A DNA stretch of 64,000 bases. It comes from Doryteuthis pealeii (Eukaryota > Mollusca > Cephalopoda > Myopsida > Loliginidae). Location of the stretch: the NCBI GenBank assembly GCA_023376005.1, contig CM042138.1, positions 94,202,656 through 94,266,655 of the forward strand, written 5' to 3'. A model generated the notes under the pieces. The model saw nothing but the letters and a program-made list of their open reading frames with translations. It ran no database searches and was not told the DNA's origin. Below are positions 29,263 to 43,460 of this stretch, piece after piece (positions within the stretch are counted from its first letter, which is position 1; every line of letters starts with the position of its first letter). The translations under genes and the position numbers were made by a program.

Positions 29263-29290
29263 ATTATCACAAACCATAAATCATAGACCT

Positions 29291-29427
29291 AAAATTTAGC
29301 CTAATATTAGGGGGTCGTACCATACGTGCGATACGAACTTAGCATGTGCAAATAGTTGTCCAAAACTAGGCCTGGTTTGTATCTTACATATGGTGCGACC
29401 GCACTCATAATATTAGACTAAGATTTA
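29291..29427. mobile_element. Short MITE with ~45-bp inverted arms
   Basis: AAATTTAGCCTAATATTA-GGGGGTCGTACCATACGTGC at the left pairs with GTATCTTACATATGGTGCGA-CCGCACTCATAATATTAGAC-TAAGATTT at the right. Confidence 0.65.
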
Positions 29428-29977
29428 GATCTCAGAAAGTCTCATGATACACTAGTATAAACGGTACTTCAAAATTGTTTTACAGTTTAACTGGAATGGA
29501 CATTAAGTGAGTTATTTTTACAGTCAGTCTAATACATTATCTTCTAAAGAAAATTTTTTTTTAAATCTCGCAAGGCATAATTATGGAATAAATAATAGCT
29601 CGGCTCAAATGTGTTTTGCGTGCAGATGTGTCCCTTTTCTCTATAACAATTCATATCATTGAAAATATCAGCTAAAATAGCAATTAAATTCTATTATGAA
29701 GAGACAACATCTGTTTATCTTCATTGATTGGTAATTTTTTCAACAAAAAAGGTTGGAAGCACAATTAGACAATTTCTGTTAAGTTTGAAAATATACCATT
29801 TAGCATTACCAACCAAAGGACTAATGGGAGGAGGAATAAAAAAAAAAAAAAAGAGATGTCATGATAGTTGTTAGGAGTAGTAGTAGTAGTCATTGTAGTA
29901 TATGAGTATCTACACCATGGTTGTTATATAGATCAACCAATCAATTGTAGTAGTCAATAGTGTAATGATACTCAACT

Positions 29978-30003
29978 TCAGAAATTCTTTTGCCACCAAT
30001 GAG
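29978..30003 (-). other. NECAB: NECAB last coding exon
   Basis: Acceptor ...TACTTTTCAG (30005-30004 is AG) opens an exon reading, with the G from the previous exon, AHWWQKNF then TGA at 29980-29978. The WW pair matches the ASWWIxNN terminus of vertebrate NECABs. The 3' UTR continues below 29978; no certain poly-A site was assigned. Confidence 0.88.
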
Positions 30004-33000
30004 CTGAAAAGTAAAAAGATAAAAAGTATGAGATAAAAGAAGAATGCATAATGTACTACAAAATGTTACATAATGAATAGGCATAGCCTATCATTTTTGT
30101 AATGAAGTATAGTGAGAATTTAGATTTAACCATAAACTCATGGAAAAATTACTGTGTTTGACCGACAAACTTTAACCCCAAGTTGATCTGGGCCTCTCGT
30201 GACCAGGTGACTCTTATAGAAACTAAAATTTAGAATTAGTTCAGTCGAGCAAAATAAAAAAAAAAAAAAAATTAAAAATTAAAAAAAGAAGTGACTCAAC
30301 GAGTTACCTAATGACTAATGTAGTTGCATCTTTCGCACTGGCATAGATGGTCTGTGTACAATAGCAACCTCGAATTCAGTATTTAACACAATGAAACTTA
30401 AATAAAGGTTGATATTATCGTCAAAGTTTTTGGACCATTCAAATGAAGAAACATTAAAAAAAAGAAAGAAAAAAAAACTAATGATTTTTTTAAAAGTTTT
30501 TCAGCTTACAGAAATAATGAAAATTATAAACAAAAACAATGTTTACATTTTTGCACCATTAAATCAATTGAATTTTGTCATAAGGGCAATAGGGTCGAAA
30601 CACTCATATAGGTGCAAAGGTTGGACAAGACCAGCTGATTGGCTCCATTGGGGGGAATTTTACCCCACTGCTGAGGTGCAATAGGTGTATTCTTCTACCC
30701 CAGCTGACAGATCAGAGTTAGAGAATAGAGACATTATTATGTCACTGTAATGGGCCGGTTAGCTCAGTCGGTAGAGTGTTCAGCTAGAAACCACAAGGTT
30801 CCTAGTTCGATACCGGCCCTTGCCAACTCAGTGTATGAGTAGCACAGGGATCTGTGCGGTAAAGTAAGGAGCTGATGATAGGTGTGACACTCCACCTCAG
30901 ACGCAAAAACAATCTCCTTGGTCTAGCGCTAGTGAAAAGGGGATAGACTCCCTAGCTGATACTGACTTTAGGCCACCCCGACAACAAATGTCTATCAAGA
31001 CCTCATCTAATATAATTACAAGATCCAACCCTACTAAAATTCAAGCTGTTTGGTTTGTTTTACAGCATATCAACCTCAGTGGGTCATTTAATGCGACAAA
31101 GTTTTGAAATGAATTCCTTCTTAATGGATTACTCAATTTTTGTATAAACAAATTTTACTATTTAACCCATAGATGGGACCCTAACAGGTACTACCACTCT
31201 GACTCAGAGAGGACCTGGGGAGTGATGGTGATGAAGGGGTACTCCACATTCCCCAGAGCTCCAGTATTGGAACCTCACCATCAGATATTGTTTAACATCA
31301 TTCCAGGACATGAAGAACCTGGCCACTACCTTCTAGTGCCCCTATGATAAAAAAGGGTTGAGGCAATCATATAGGTGCTAGGGCTTGACGTGACAGCTGA
31401 TTGATCAGAGGGGGCCTCTCCAACCACCCATCTAGCTTAAGTGGAGTGTTGCATATCATGTACTGCTCATCCACCAAGATTCTGTCCTTAAACATCACGG
31501 GCCACCACTCTCAGCCAACAGGTGGCCCCATATTGTATGTTTTATTATTTGAACTCAGTAATATTCTTTTTTTTTCTTTCTTTTTAACAAAAAATTTTTC
31601 TTAGATATGCATTCAATGGCTTTTAGTTGATAATAAAGAAATAAATGATAGCAATCATTTTGTTCTGTTAATGTAAAATAAGGATTTAAAGACTTAGTTG
31701 TCATATGCAGCCCTCATAACAGACATGACATACATACATATGTAATCTATGCAGCCCTCATGACTTACATATGTAATCTATGCAGCCCCAGGGGGCTACT
31801 CAGTTTGACATGTCTGAATTAAAAGACATCCAAATCTTGAAGTTGATATTACTTTTTAAAAAACTCATCTTACCTGGAGTGTGTGTGTGTATCTAATATA
31901 TAAAACAGAGATTTTGGTATGTACGTGTCGACGTAAAACAAAAAAACGGGAGGTCACTCAGATTCAAAATTTTGCATACACATTGATATCGTTCTAACTA
32001 AGAAAATTCCAAATTTGGTTATTGATTTTTATTGATTAAGGGATTTTAATCGATTAATTAATCCAAAATCACCCAATTTGTGGAACTGTCCGTATATCAG
32101 CCCTCCTGATAATAAAATATTGTCTCTGCCTACTTATTGTTAAAGCGATAACAGCAGCGAAGTTTTGATTTTAATGAATTAATTTTGCAGTCTAAGCCGT
32201 TCAGTTCCGAATTTATGGCCTATTTATGGTCCAGTCTTTAATAATTTTTATATCGTTAGAAAGATAAGAAATACTCTTTCAAAATATGTAATTTGTGTGA
32301 GTTTTTATTAATTGAATCATTTTTTACAGCGAGTTAAAAAATTAAAAAATGGCTTCGGATAGCCACGCTGCCTATGATTATTGCGATACAAGCAGTGAAG
32401 TCTATAACAGTCAGATCGGAATCTCTTACCTATTTAGGATTTTAATCTTTAAAATATTTATATCTTTAGTAATAAGATGAAATAGTCTTTCTGAATATGT
32501 AATTTGTATGTGTTTTTATAGATTTTTTTTTTTACAGCGAGTTAAAAAAAAAAAAAAAAAAATACTACGTATAGGCGATAATACGAATACGGCAGTTCGG
32601 AATCTCTTAGTCTTTCTGAATATGTAATTTGTATGTGTTTTTATAGATTAAATTATTTTTTACAGCGAGTTTGTCCATATTCTTAAATTGTACAGTACAC
32701 TCATTTTAATTTTAATTTTTGTAATGCATAAAATTGTAGAAAATCAAAATGCACGCTTTACGGTTACATTATTAAAAAATATTTTAATCCGTAAATAACA
32801 GTATCATGAAATCAGTTTACGTCGTAAGTACGGTTACATATTTGTATAAATTAAACTAAGATTTTCATTCGAATAAAAATGACTTTTAATTCTTTAATTT
32901 ATTTATTTAATTTTTATTGTTAGAGTTTTAAAGGGTTAAAAATAACAATAAGATTGACGAATTTCCTTAGAAACTGTTTTTCTTTTGGTTCGTTAACTAA

Positions 33001-34865
33001 TTATTTTCTCAAAACCACGATTAAAAATAAACAAAAACAAAGGTTACTAATTGGACAAAATCCGGTGTTTTATCTTTAGTCGAAGGCCCGACTGGAAATA
33101 AGTAGTCAATTATTTGTAAGACGAAATTTATTTCAAGTTTATCTGACAATATCCAGTTATTGGAACATTTAAAAAAAAATCTATATGTAAGTACGAAAAA
33201 TTGTAAGCGCTTTGTTTATCAAATGACATGATTCGTTAGTAAATTACCCGAAAAGTTGATAAAACAAAACAACTAACAACCAACATTTAAATTATTATTC
33301 AAAATACAAATTTAAAATATTCCTCAGAATTTGCCTTACAAATTAAATTTTAAGTTTTATGATTTTACTCTTTATTGTGAAGTCAATAAACATCGCTGAG
33401 TTTATAGTGCAACTTTTCAGTTCTGAAAAATTGGCATGTTTAAATAGAGATTTCATAGGTGACATTTGAACTTTTATGAAAATTGATGTTTTGTAATTAA
33501 TATAAATTTTGTAATAAAACTTAATTTTAACTAGGGGGGAGTAGTTTAATGGGAAAATAAATAAATAATTTGGGTTCTGTTCAAGCGGTTCCGATATGGG
33601 GGATCAATTTACTATAAACTTATACGAGGAAATGAGCACCGTGAATACTCAAATAATAAAGAACTTTTAAGAATTTTTTTTTCAATCTGATAGATTGGTG
33701 TGTAATAATCAACTGAAGGGGAAAAAAATAGATGGGGGGGGGAGTCCAGATAATAAGGTCCACCAAAACGTTTTTAAACAATGTTTTAAAATACTAGGTA
33801 CCACCAATTTTACCCTGTGAAATTTACCCCCCCCCCCCTATATTTAACACTATGAAACTTGCAGAAAAAATTAAATTTTTCTTGAAAAAATTTTTTACAT
33901 TTGAAAGAAAAAACATTAAATAAACTCCTGATGATTCTTTAACTTTTTTTCAGCTTACGGAAATAATGAAAATTATGATTGAAAAACAATGTTTTAATTT
34001 TTGCACTGTTAAATCAACTGAAAATTAACGTAGCTAAAAACAAGTTACGATAAGAGTTTTTTTAAATTCTATGAAAAATAATTATAAATAATAACAAATA
34101 TTTTCCGTTTTATTCAAGATGGCCTAAACTGATCAATTGGTGGTCCCTATAATACTATCTTAGGTTTTAGCAAAAATAGATATTGCAATACGAAGAAATT
34201 TAAATTTTCGATTCTCAGCTTCTTTTAAACTCAACATGCAATTAAGAATAAATGTGAATTGTTGTCATGTACAAAAAATTTAAAACAATAACAAACAAAT
34301 ATACAAACGAATACTTTCAATTTGTTGTATAATAATATGAAATAATTTTAAACTATAAAACAGAAAATACAAATCCTGAAATATACAAATTCTCAATGAT
34401 TTTAGTTTCAAGAATTATTTTCCTCTTACCCCCTCTCTAACTACTGTCTTCCACTTTCTCTCTCACTCCCTGGTGATCCAAATTTCATTTTAGTCCGGTC
34501 ATGGACCGGGTACTTTAGCTAGTATATATATATGGGAGTACGATGAGGAAATTAATCCGACAGTATATGGAGAAAATTTTTTAAAGAAAACAAACACAGG
34601 ATGTCATGAACGATGGAAACTCCTTATGTCGATACTTAAGGATTTCGTGTTTTTTTTAAAAATAAAACCTTCTTCAGGACATTGAAAATTTGTATGATTA
34701 AAAGATGAAAGATACACTGAACATCTTTCATCTTTTACTCATACAAATTTTCAATATCTTGAAGAAGGTTTTATTTTTTAAAAAAACAAATCCTTAAGTA
34801 TCGACATAAGGAGTTTCCATCGTTCATGACATCCTGTGTTTGTTTTCTTTAAAAATGTTCTCCAC

Positions 34866-34932
<67 letters not shown>

Positions 34933-37900
34933 CCTTCCACCCAGCCTGCATCTTGGGGATTCAGAGTGCTTCGGCCTCTGGACCGGATAAGTAATATTAA
35001 CAGCATTGATCACAGAGGGCTATCCCCCAGGCAATACCTTCCCCTTTGATTTAAAGGGGCAGGGCTGGGTTTATTGCCCAGTACCTGAGGCACGCCCCTT
35101 GAGGGGGAATGCCATTGGGATCAATGCATTTTTTAACCTACCACCCATGAGCTTTGGCTTGTGGGTGGGCCCACATAAAAATGTCTTTGTGATACACCTG
35201 CATAAGTGAGGTGCATAGCAAATACCTACCTGGTATATTCATGGTTTTTACTTCAATTGTATCTTCCAAAAATTCAGATATTTCTTCCTCAAAATTTTGC
35301 CATTCAGCACTTTCCCCAAATCTACAAAAAAAAAAAAAAAACAAATCCTCAATAACATTTGATTTCCAAATAAAAATACAAAATGAAATCAGTATTCTAT
35401 AAACTTAATCAGAATAACTCTTCTTCCTCTTCTTTTTCATTCTTTCTCTTCATCTTCTCTTCTTTTCTTTTCTCTTTTCCACTTCCTCATCTTCTCCTCT
35501 ATCTTTCCTTCTTTCTCTTCTACTTCTCTTTCCTTCTTCCTCTTCTACTTCTTCCTTCTTCTCTTTCCTTCTTCCTCTTCTCTTCTTCTTTTCTTTCTCT
35601 TCTACTTCTCTTCCTTCTTCCTCTTCTACTTCTCTCTCCTTCTTCCTCTTCTCTTCTTCTCTTCTTCCTCTCTTCTTCTCTCTCCTTCTTCATCTCTTCT
35701 TCTCTCTCTTCTTCTCTCTTCTTCTTCTACTTCTTCATCCTCTTCTTCTCTCTCTTCTTCACTTCTCTCTCCTTCTTCATCCTCTTCTCTCTCTACTTCT
35801 TCATCCTCTTCTTCTCTCTACTTCTTCATCCTCTTCTTCTCTCTCTTCTTCATCCTCTTCTTCTCTCTCCTTCTTCATCTCTTCTTCTCTCTACTTCTTC
35901 ATCCTCTTCTTCTCTCTCTTCTTCTCTTCTTCATCCTCTTTTCTCTCTACTTCTTCATCCTCTTCTTCTCTCTACTTCTTCATTCCTCTTCTTCTCTCTA
36001 CTTCTTCATCCTCTTCTTCTCTCTACTTCTTCATCCTCTTTCTTCTACTTCTTCATCCTCTTCTTCCTTCTTCATCCTCTTCTTCTACTTCTTCATCTCT
36101 TCTTCTACTTCTTCTTCTTCATCCTCTTCTTCTACTTCTTCATCCTCTCTTCTACTTCTTCATCTCTTCTCTCTTCTTCATCCTCTTCTTCATCCTCTTC
36201 TTCTACTGTTTCCTTCTTCCTTATCATTCTCTTCTGTTTCCTTCTTCCTTATCTTCCTCTTCTACTCTTTTCCTTCATCTTCTCTTTCTTCTTCTCTTCT
36301 CCCTCGTCTTCTCTTTCCTTTCATCTTCTTTCTTCTCTTTCCTTCCTCATCTTCTTCCCCGTCTTCTCTTTCCTTCCTCATTCTTCTTCCCCTTCTTGTT
36401 ACTTAATCCATAACTCCTTCACTTTGATTTAAATGGTGGTAATACTTTATCATGTTAAAAAGAAACCTTTTTTTTAGTGTGCATAATCCAGAATGGCCTA
36501 TTGTCAATATCAGCTGGACAGCAAGGGAGTCTATCCCCTTTTCACTAGTACTAGATCAGGAAGAGAGTGCAACACCTACCATTAACTCCCAACTTTACCT
36601 CACAGATCCAAACTGTGCACTGAGATGGTGAGGGCTAATATCAAGGGGAACTGATGGTAGATGTGGTACTCCTCCTCAGTCACAAAACAATCTCCCTGGT
36701 CTAGTGCTAGTGAAAAGGGGGATAGACTCCCTTGCTGTCCAACTGATACTGACAATTATCCAGAATACATTACCAGATTTCATGATGAATGAATTTTAGT
36801 ACTAGATTATTTTCCAAATACAAACTGAAGTTTCTGTTGCATTCACCCTAGGTCAGTTGAGCCGGCTCCATCCAAAGAATTTACATGTGGTGAATTCATG
36901 GAAGGGGTAATAAGGGAATAGGAAATTCACAAGCAGTCCCCAAACCCTGCATCCATATCCCAGTCAGGAGAAGGAGATGCTCTGGTTTGCTGCAAATATT
37001 GGACACAGACGCAATGACAAGTACACCAAAAGCTGTGGATTCCTGACAATAATGAAGATGCCCTTTGGATTTTTGCCAGAGCCCCTTTGGCTGGGTGCTA
37101 GACCTGGCCACCTTGGGTGATCCTACCAGGAACTAAATTTCCCAACGGCATGGCTCTGACACTACCAAGTTTACACAGCCCTGCCGCAATGAGGAGGGGT
37201 TGGACTTTAAAATTAATGTGCTAGATAGCCGTTGAGCAAAGAGTTTCCTCCACCCTGAAGTTTGGGTGACAACTTTACAAGTGAGTAACTTAGACCAATA
37301 TTGAATAATATGTCAAGGTAGTTATTTACTAAGCTTTAGTTAGTTTGGCACAAGGCCAGAAATATGGAGTACCTAGTGAAAATCAAATTCACTTGTAATA
37401 CTTTGCAAGCCAATTACACCATATGAGACTCTCATGATATGACAATGTAAAAGGTAGATCTCTTACTATAAAAGAAACACACATGAACTCAATAAGCGAA
37501 AAGTTTTTTGGGTTTTTTTTTTTACAGTATCTTTATTATTTCTTCTGGATTTGTTGGTTAGCAATCATAGCTGAAATTTGTGGGTTGGGGTACAAATTTC
37601 CGTCCAATCTCACCCCCCCAAACCCTTCAAACAGCAAAATCAGCAGATAATGTAGTGAGATATTGACACAGATTTTAGTCATAGTGGTATTTTCTATCCT
37701 TTCTGGTGGGTTGTATTGTATGGTGTGAATTGGGGGGGGGGTATTTAAAGAAAAAAAGAAAGAAAAGTAAAGAAAAGTAAAAAAAAAAAAAAAAAAAACA
37801 AATGAAAAAATGATAGAAGCTGGCTGGAGAGAAAGATAAAAGATAGATGAAGTAAAAAAATATATGGACCATATGACCTTTAGGCACCCTTTCCACGATC

Positions 37901-38307
37901 TCGACTCACAAGGACACTTTTCTCATTTACACCGTCAAAATCCGGTTGTTGGTTAGGGTTAGGGGTTAGTTTTATAATTTAAAAAAAAAAAAAAAACTCT
38001 AAAAATCGTCTGTTAACAATTAACTGGATTTCGACGGATTTTGAATGGAAAAAATGTCCCCAAGAATCGAGATCGCAAAAGGGGTGCCTAAATGTCATAT
38101 GGTCCAAAAATATAAATAAAATCCATAATAATGAAGATGGTATTTACCGTGCTTGTTGGAATTCTGAGCTCCACACTTCGTATAATGTCAATTTTCCGGT
38201 GTTTTTGTATGTGCGGACACTAGAACTGAAAATATAGAAAACACTTTATAGTTAAAAAAAAAAAAAAAAAAAAAAAAAAAGTTGTAAATGATAAAATGTT
38301 ACACATG

Positions 38308-38345
<38 letters not shown>

Positions 38346-38744
38346 AAATAAAAATATCCAAAAGACAGGTGAGTTGGATATAATTCTATTTGGGATTATC
38401 TATATCCTTCATATATCCACAATATATGCCCATGTAGATGCACACCTATAGATTTATACAAGGAATATTTTAAATCCCTAACAGAGCTCAGAGTAAAATC
38501 AATCAATTATATACAGAACAATATTTACACTTCCAATGGATAAGAAAATATACTTAAATGGAGAAAAAAAATACTAAAATGGAGAAAAAAAAGGTTTTTA
38601 GGTTTCTTTTTCTCCCTTTTAGTATATTTACTTATCCATTTTATGATGGCTATCTGACGAGACTGGACTTTTTTATGGAGTTACTGGCTGAAATAAATTT
38701 ATAATAACCAAATTACGGTCTGTTGAGTTTTTCTTTCTTATTGG

Positions 38745-38784
<40 letters not shown>

Positions 38785-40855
38785 AAGTTGAAAATGGAAG
38801 CGAATCCGACAGTATGTTGAAAGGAAAAATAAAGGAAAGAAAATACTGAATGGAAAGGATTTACTCTGACGAAGGCCGTTATTCCCTGTATACTAAAATA
38901 AATTTTGTAGTTTTCTATTATTTTAATTTTACTTTGTATTTAAAATAATAATAGATAGAGTACATATGTACATGGATAAACTCCTGGCCGAAACACGTGT
39001 CAGTAAAATAAAATTTTATCCATTCAGCATTTTCTTTCCTTTATTTTTCCTTTCAACATATATATCCCATTTCATTAGGCTTTTTATTTCAGTTTACCTT
39101 CCCCAGAGTTTACAAAACATGGAGAATAATGTAAGCTACGTTGATCCATCACATGTTGGCAGGGGGTTGGCATTCAGAGTTGTCCTTCTCCTACACCAGT
39201 GGTTCTCAAACAGTGCACCCCAGAGCTTTTTCAGATGCGCTCTGTAGTATTCCTGAAAAATCTATCCAGATATGAAAAGCAAATGTATACTAAGTTACTA
39301 TATTATACTATTTCTTTACGAACACTCTGCTTGTTCTGTTGCGACATTATTATGATAATTATAAGTTACTTTTCTTGCAACTAAATAAAAACACACGTTT
39401 TAAACAATTTTAACCCTCGCAACAATCAAGTGTAAAAAGAGAGGAACTCTTCAATGCATTGATGAGGAAATGAGAGTTTGATTCTCAAACATAAGACCAA
39501 ACATTGAAGAAATCGCAAAGTCTCATCAAGCTCATGTTTCTCATTAACACAGGGATGAATAAACTTCAGAGGTATGTTAAGTTTGCTTTTGTTAAATATG
39601 TTATTTTTTATATATTTAACAGTTAACTTAATAACATATTAGTCCTATTTTGTATACAGTGCGCTATCAAGTATCTGTAGTACTGTAAGTGCACCCAGAC
39701 TGTATAAAGTTTGAGAACCACTGTCCTATACCAATAAAGAATTGCAGAGACATGGAATAAATTGCCCGCGTCTGTTGTAGGCTGCCGAAGCACTGAGTCT
39801 TTCAAAGCCTCCATGCTTCCTGTGGTCCGCCAACACTATACCTGATGCCACTCGCCACATACATATGCACACACATACATGCATATTACTACTGTAAACT
39901 GTTCATGTTCCTGACACTACATTATTCTGTGTACTTGACATGAGACTTTGTGGTGCACCTGAGCACTGTACACAATAAATTTCATTATTAAACTAAGACT
40001 ACAGAACTCAGTCTGCCCTACTACTTTACTCATAGCTTGGAAGGGGAAGATTGATTCATGCCTTTCACAATGACATTAGTGCCAATACCATTTTCAATGA
40101 CAATATCCATTACATCATGGGCAAAAGTATTTGCAGATATAAAATACCAGCATAATGAGTGTATAGCACCATTAGTTAATTCTAAAAAAATGTTACTATC
40201 TATATACAGTTGCATAGTTTCAAGTATTCCTATCTAATACTAATAATTCATATATAATTACATGGTTTCAAATAACTATTTCTCTTTAATAATACTAATT
40301 TTTTTTGCACACAATTATATGGTTTCAAGTAACTAACCTTAACTACTAGAGTTTACTCTACACACCACAGAGCTTTGGAACTGCTGTAGTTTAGTGTCAT
40401 AACCAGGACACATGCTACAAAACAAATCTTAATTCAGGTTCACATGACTAATGATTCATTAGTCTGTGAAAAGTCATCTTTTAATTTGTCCATAACTTTG
40501 GTTAGCTTGGCTTTTGGATATCCAGCCACCAAAATAATCCTGATCATTTTCTATTGGCACGGGTGACAGTTATTTTGCTCCATATAGATTGTTTGGGTTG
40601 GTGGGTTTTACGGCATAATCAACCTCTTTGGGTTTTTTTTTTATGCCGAATACTTCTATAGGTAAAAAAAATGTGTATTCAAGTTGTGTCTCTTACTAAA
40701 ACAACCAGAAATCTTGTGAAAGGGCCCTCGATTTGTAGTTTCTCATTTTTGCCTTAAAAATTTTTCTTTTGGAAATCCATTTCTTAATACAAAATTCCTT
40801 TTGAAGCAAAATAATCTGAAAATATAAAATTCAATCAAACATTTTCAACTTTCCG

Positions 40856-40894
<39 letters not shown>

Positions 40895-43422
40895 TAGATT
40901 CACTTTTAAATGTGTTCAAACCAACTTTGAGATAAAATTATTTGCAATATAAAATTATTTTATACTAGCAGGACCTGTGGATAACCACAGTGTTCAGAAT
41001 TCAATCATCACAACATATTGATATGTTTACTTAAGAGCTATTTCAAAAATAGTTCAATATGTAAAAAGTATTAATAATTCAATTATCACGTTTAATATGT
41101 TTACTTAAGAGCTATTTCAAAATAGTTCAATATGTAAAAAGTATGATGATCTTAATTTAACTCTTTTTTTCTTTCTTTCCTACTTTTCATTATGTTCAAC
41201 TGAAACAGATTAGCATTATCACTTCTGCTTGCTCACACCCCTCTCTCTATCTTTCTCCTACTCTTTCTTTTTTTTCCTTATATTTTTCTGTTATAGCATG
41301 TCCTTTTTCTTCCCTTTCTTTATAATAAAAAGCAGGAATAGTCCATCATTTAGCTGAGGTCATAAGAAATAAGAATTCAGCAGATAAGCAGATAAGCAAA
41401 ACCAGATAATCAACATTTACATTTTTGCATTTTATCTTGGATGATTTGGACGGTCTCATTTTAACCAGGAGGGTGTGCAAGATGAAAAACAGTTCATAAC
41501 AATTAAGGAACGAGTATTTATATATAGATCTGGTACTGAATATATGCATGGGTCTGACACTATTGATACATCCCTTGGATTGTTGTTGTTTACGGCACAT
41601 CAACTCGGTGCGTCATGTACTGCCAACTAAGTTTTGGATTCTGTAGGCGGTAGTTTGTAGGAAAAAAAAAAAAATGTATTTATGTATAGGGTTAATTATT
41701 ATTCAATTACTCAATATTTTGAATAACAATCCCACTTCTTTTAGAAATGGTAAAATCCTAAGATGGATCTTATTTTTGTTGAAATTTTTTTCAAATTACT
41801 TACTTTGTAGTATTGTGTTCGCACTAGATCTAAAGTCACACACTTATAGCAGTCTATGTTTCACTGTAAATCTCTCTTCATGTAGTGCATATTGGGTATG
41901 ATGTGTGAATATAGGTGTGGCCTAAGTGAAAGCAGTCAGCACAACGTGTTCTCTTCTATTTTTGTGTATTTTAAGTTCCACTCTCAATAGTAAGTTTAAT
42001 GTTTTCAAGTTGTTATAAATAAGTGCATTCCAATGATTTTGCCATATTTGTGCTCATATTGATTTAGATGTAATAATTTAAAGTAATCCAGTTATTAGTA
42101 TTATTTGGATTAATCAGACTATTGTCCTCATCTTCATTGCTATCTGTACAACGTTTTGGACGATGTGCCCTCCAGTCTCCTTCAGGTATTTCTTCTCGAC
42201 TTCGGAACTTCTTGTCGTAATATGGAGCCATCATGGAACTTTGAACCTAACCCTTTATTCTATGTTAATGCTGTCCCTGACCAGGATTGAACCTGTAGTC
42301 TAGAGATAACTGTCACTTAGAACTGTCTTAACCTACCTCTTTTATCTACTAGGCTATGTGTTCAATTGTGTGAATTTTGGGAACTTATAAACCCAATTAA
42401 ATCTAATCTAGCTAATTTTTAATCCAGTTTATATTAGTTGTAAGTTTTAATTTGAGTAAATTTAAACATATTGAGGGTGTTGCAATTTTATTTTCTTGCA
42501 GTGAAATGAATTCCTTACCTCTCCATCCTCTTGGTACATCAACTTCCTCATCAACAAATCCCTCAAAATTTATCTGCAAATATAAAAAAAACATTAATAA
42601 TCAATAGAAATTAAAAATAAAAAAAAAATAAAAAAAAAAAAAACAATGAAAAGTTATTGATAAATTCATAAATATCTTATATAATAATCTGTCAAGTTAA
42701 AAACAAATCTTTCACATTCAAAGCTTGGTAATCTGAACATTAGTTACATAAATGAGAAAACTCCCCTTGTTTGTTTCACTTTGAGGAAGCCATTATGTTT
42801 TGGTCGGCCATTTTTATTTCACCCTAAATCTACACTGAAAATACAAATTTGTTCGAATAAATACAACTGTATGTTTTAACACAAAAATATTATCAAATGT
42901 GTTCTTAATTGTGCTTGCGCATTATTTGAAATGAACTTAATTGTTATTAAGAATACATTTCATGATATTTTTGTGTAAAATGAAAATGGCCAACCAAAAT
43001 ATATGGCTTCCTCAAAGTAAAATAAACAAGGGGATGTTACTCTCATTTATGTAACTAATGTTCAGATTACCAGAATATGTACCCTCCAGCCATAAGTATC
43101 TAAGTTTTAATGTAATGAAACATATTAAATTATAAAGACTAACAAAATTAAATAAGAATGCATATAAAAAGATTACACTTATTTTAATTATATTTTAATT
43201 GGTTTCTATATAAAATCATTTAGATGATCGAGTTTAATATGTTGGAGAATAAAACAATGATATTAGAGATCAATAATAGTAATTATTTATTAAAACCACT
43301 ATGCCAATTAACCACACCATATATTATCTAAGCCTTTATTTCTTAGTGATATAAAAGACACATTGTAGGATTTTAAACACACTAATAACATGGGCTGTTT
43401 TGAGGCAAATCTAACTCAGATG

Positions 43423-43460
<38 letters not shown>

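Noticed and set aside
30752..30825. Possible tRNA gene (A and B boxes present)
   Set aside because: The head is fused to the S1 body that recurs many times and the acceptor stem is imperfect, so it is a SINE.
35383..36432. 349-codon open frame, longest in the window
   Set aside because: Translation of a ~1-kb (TTC)n-type tract; Ser/Leu/Phe only, no domain, no splice context.
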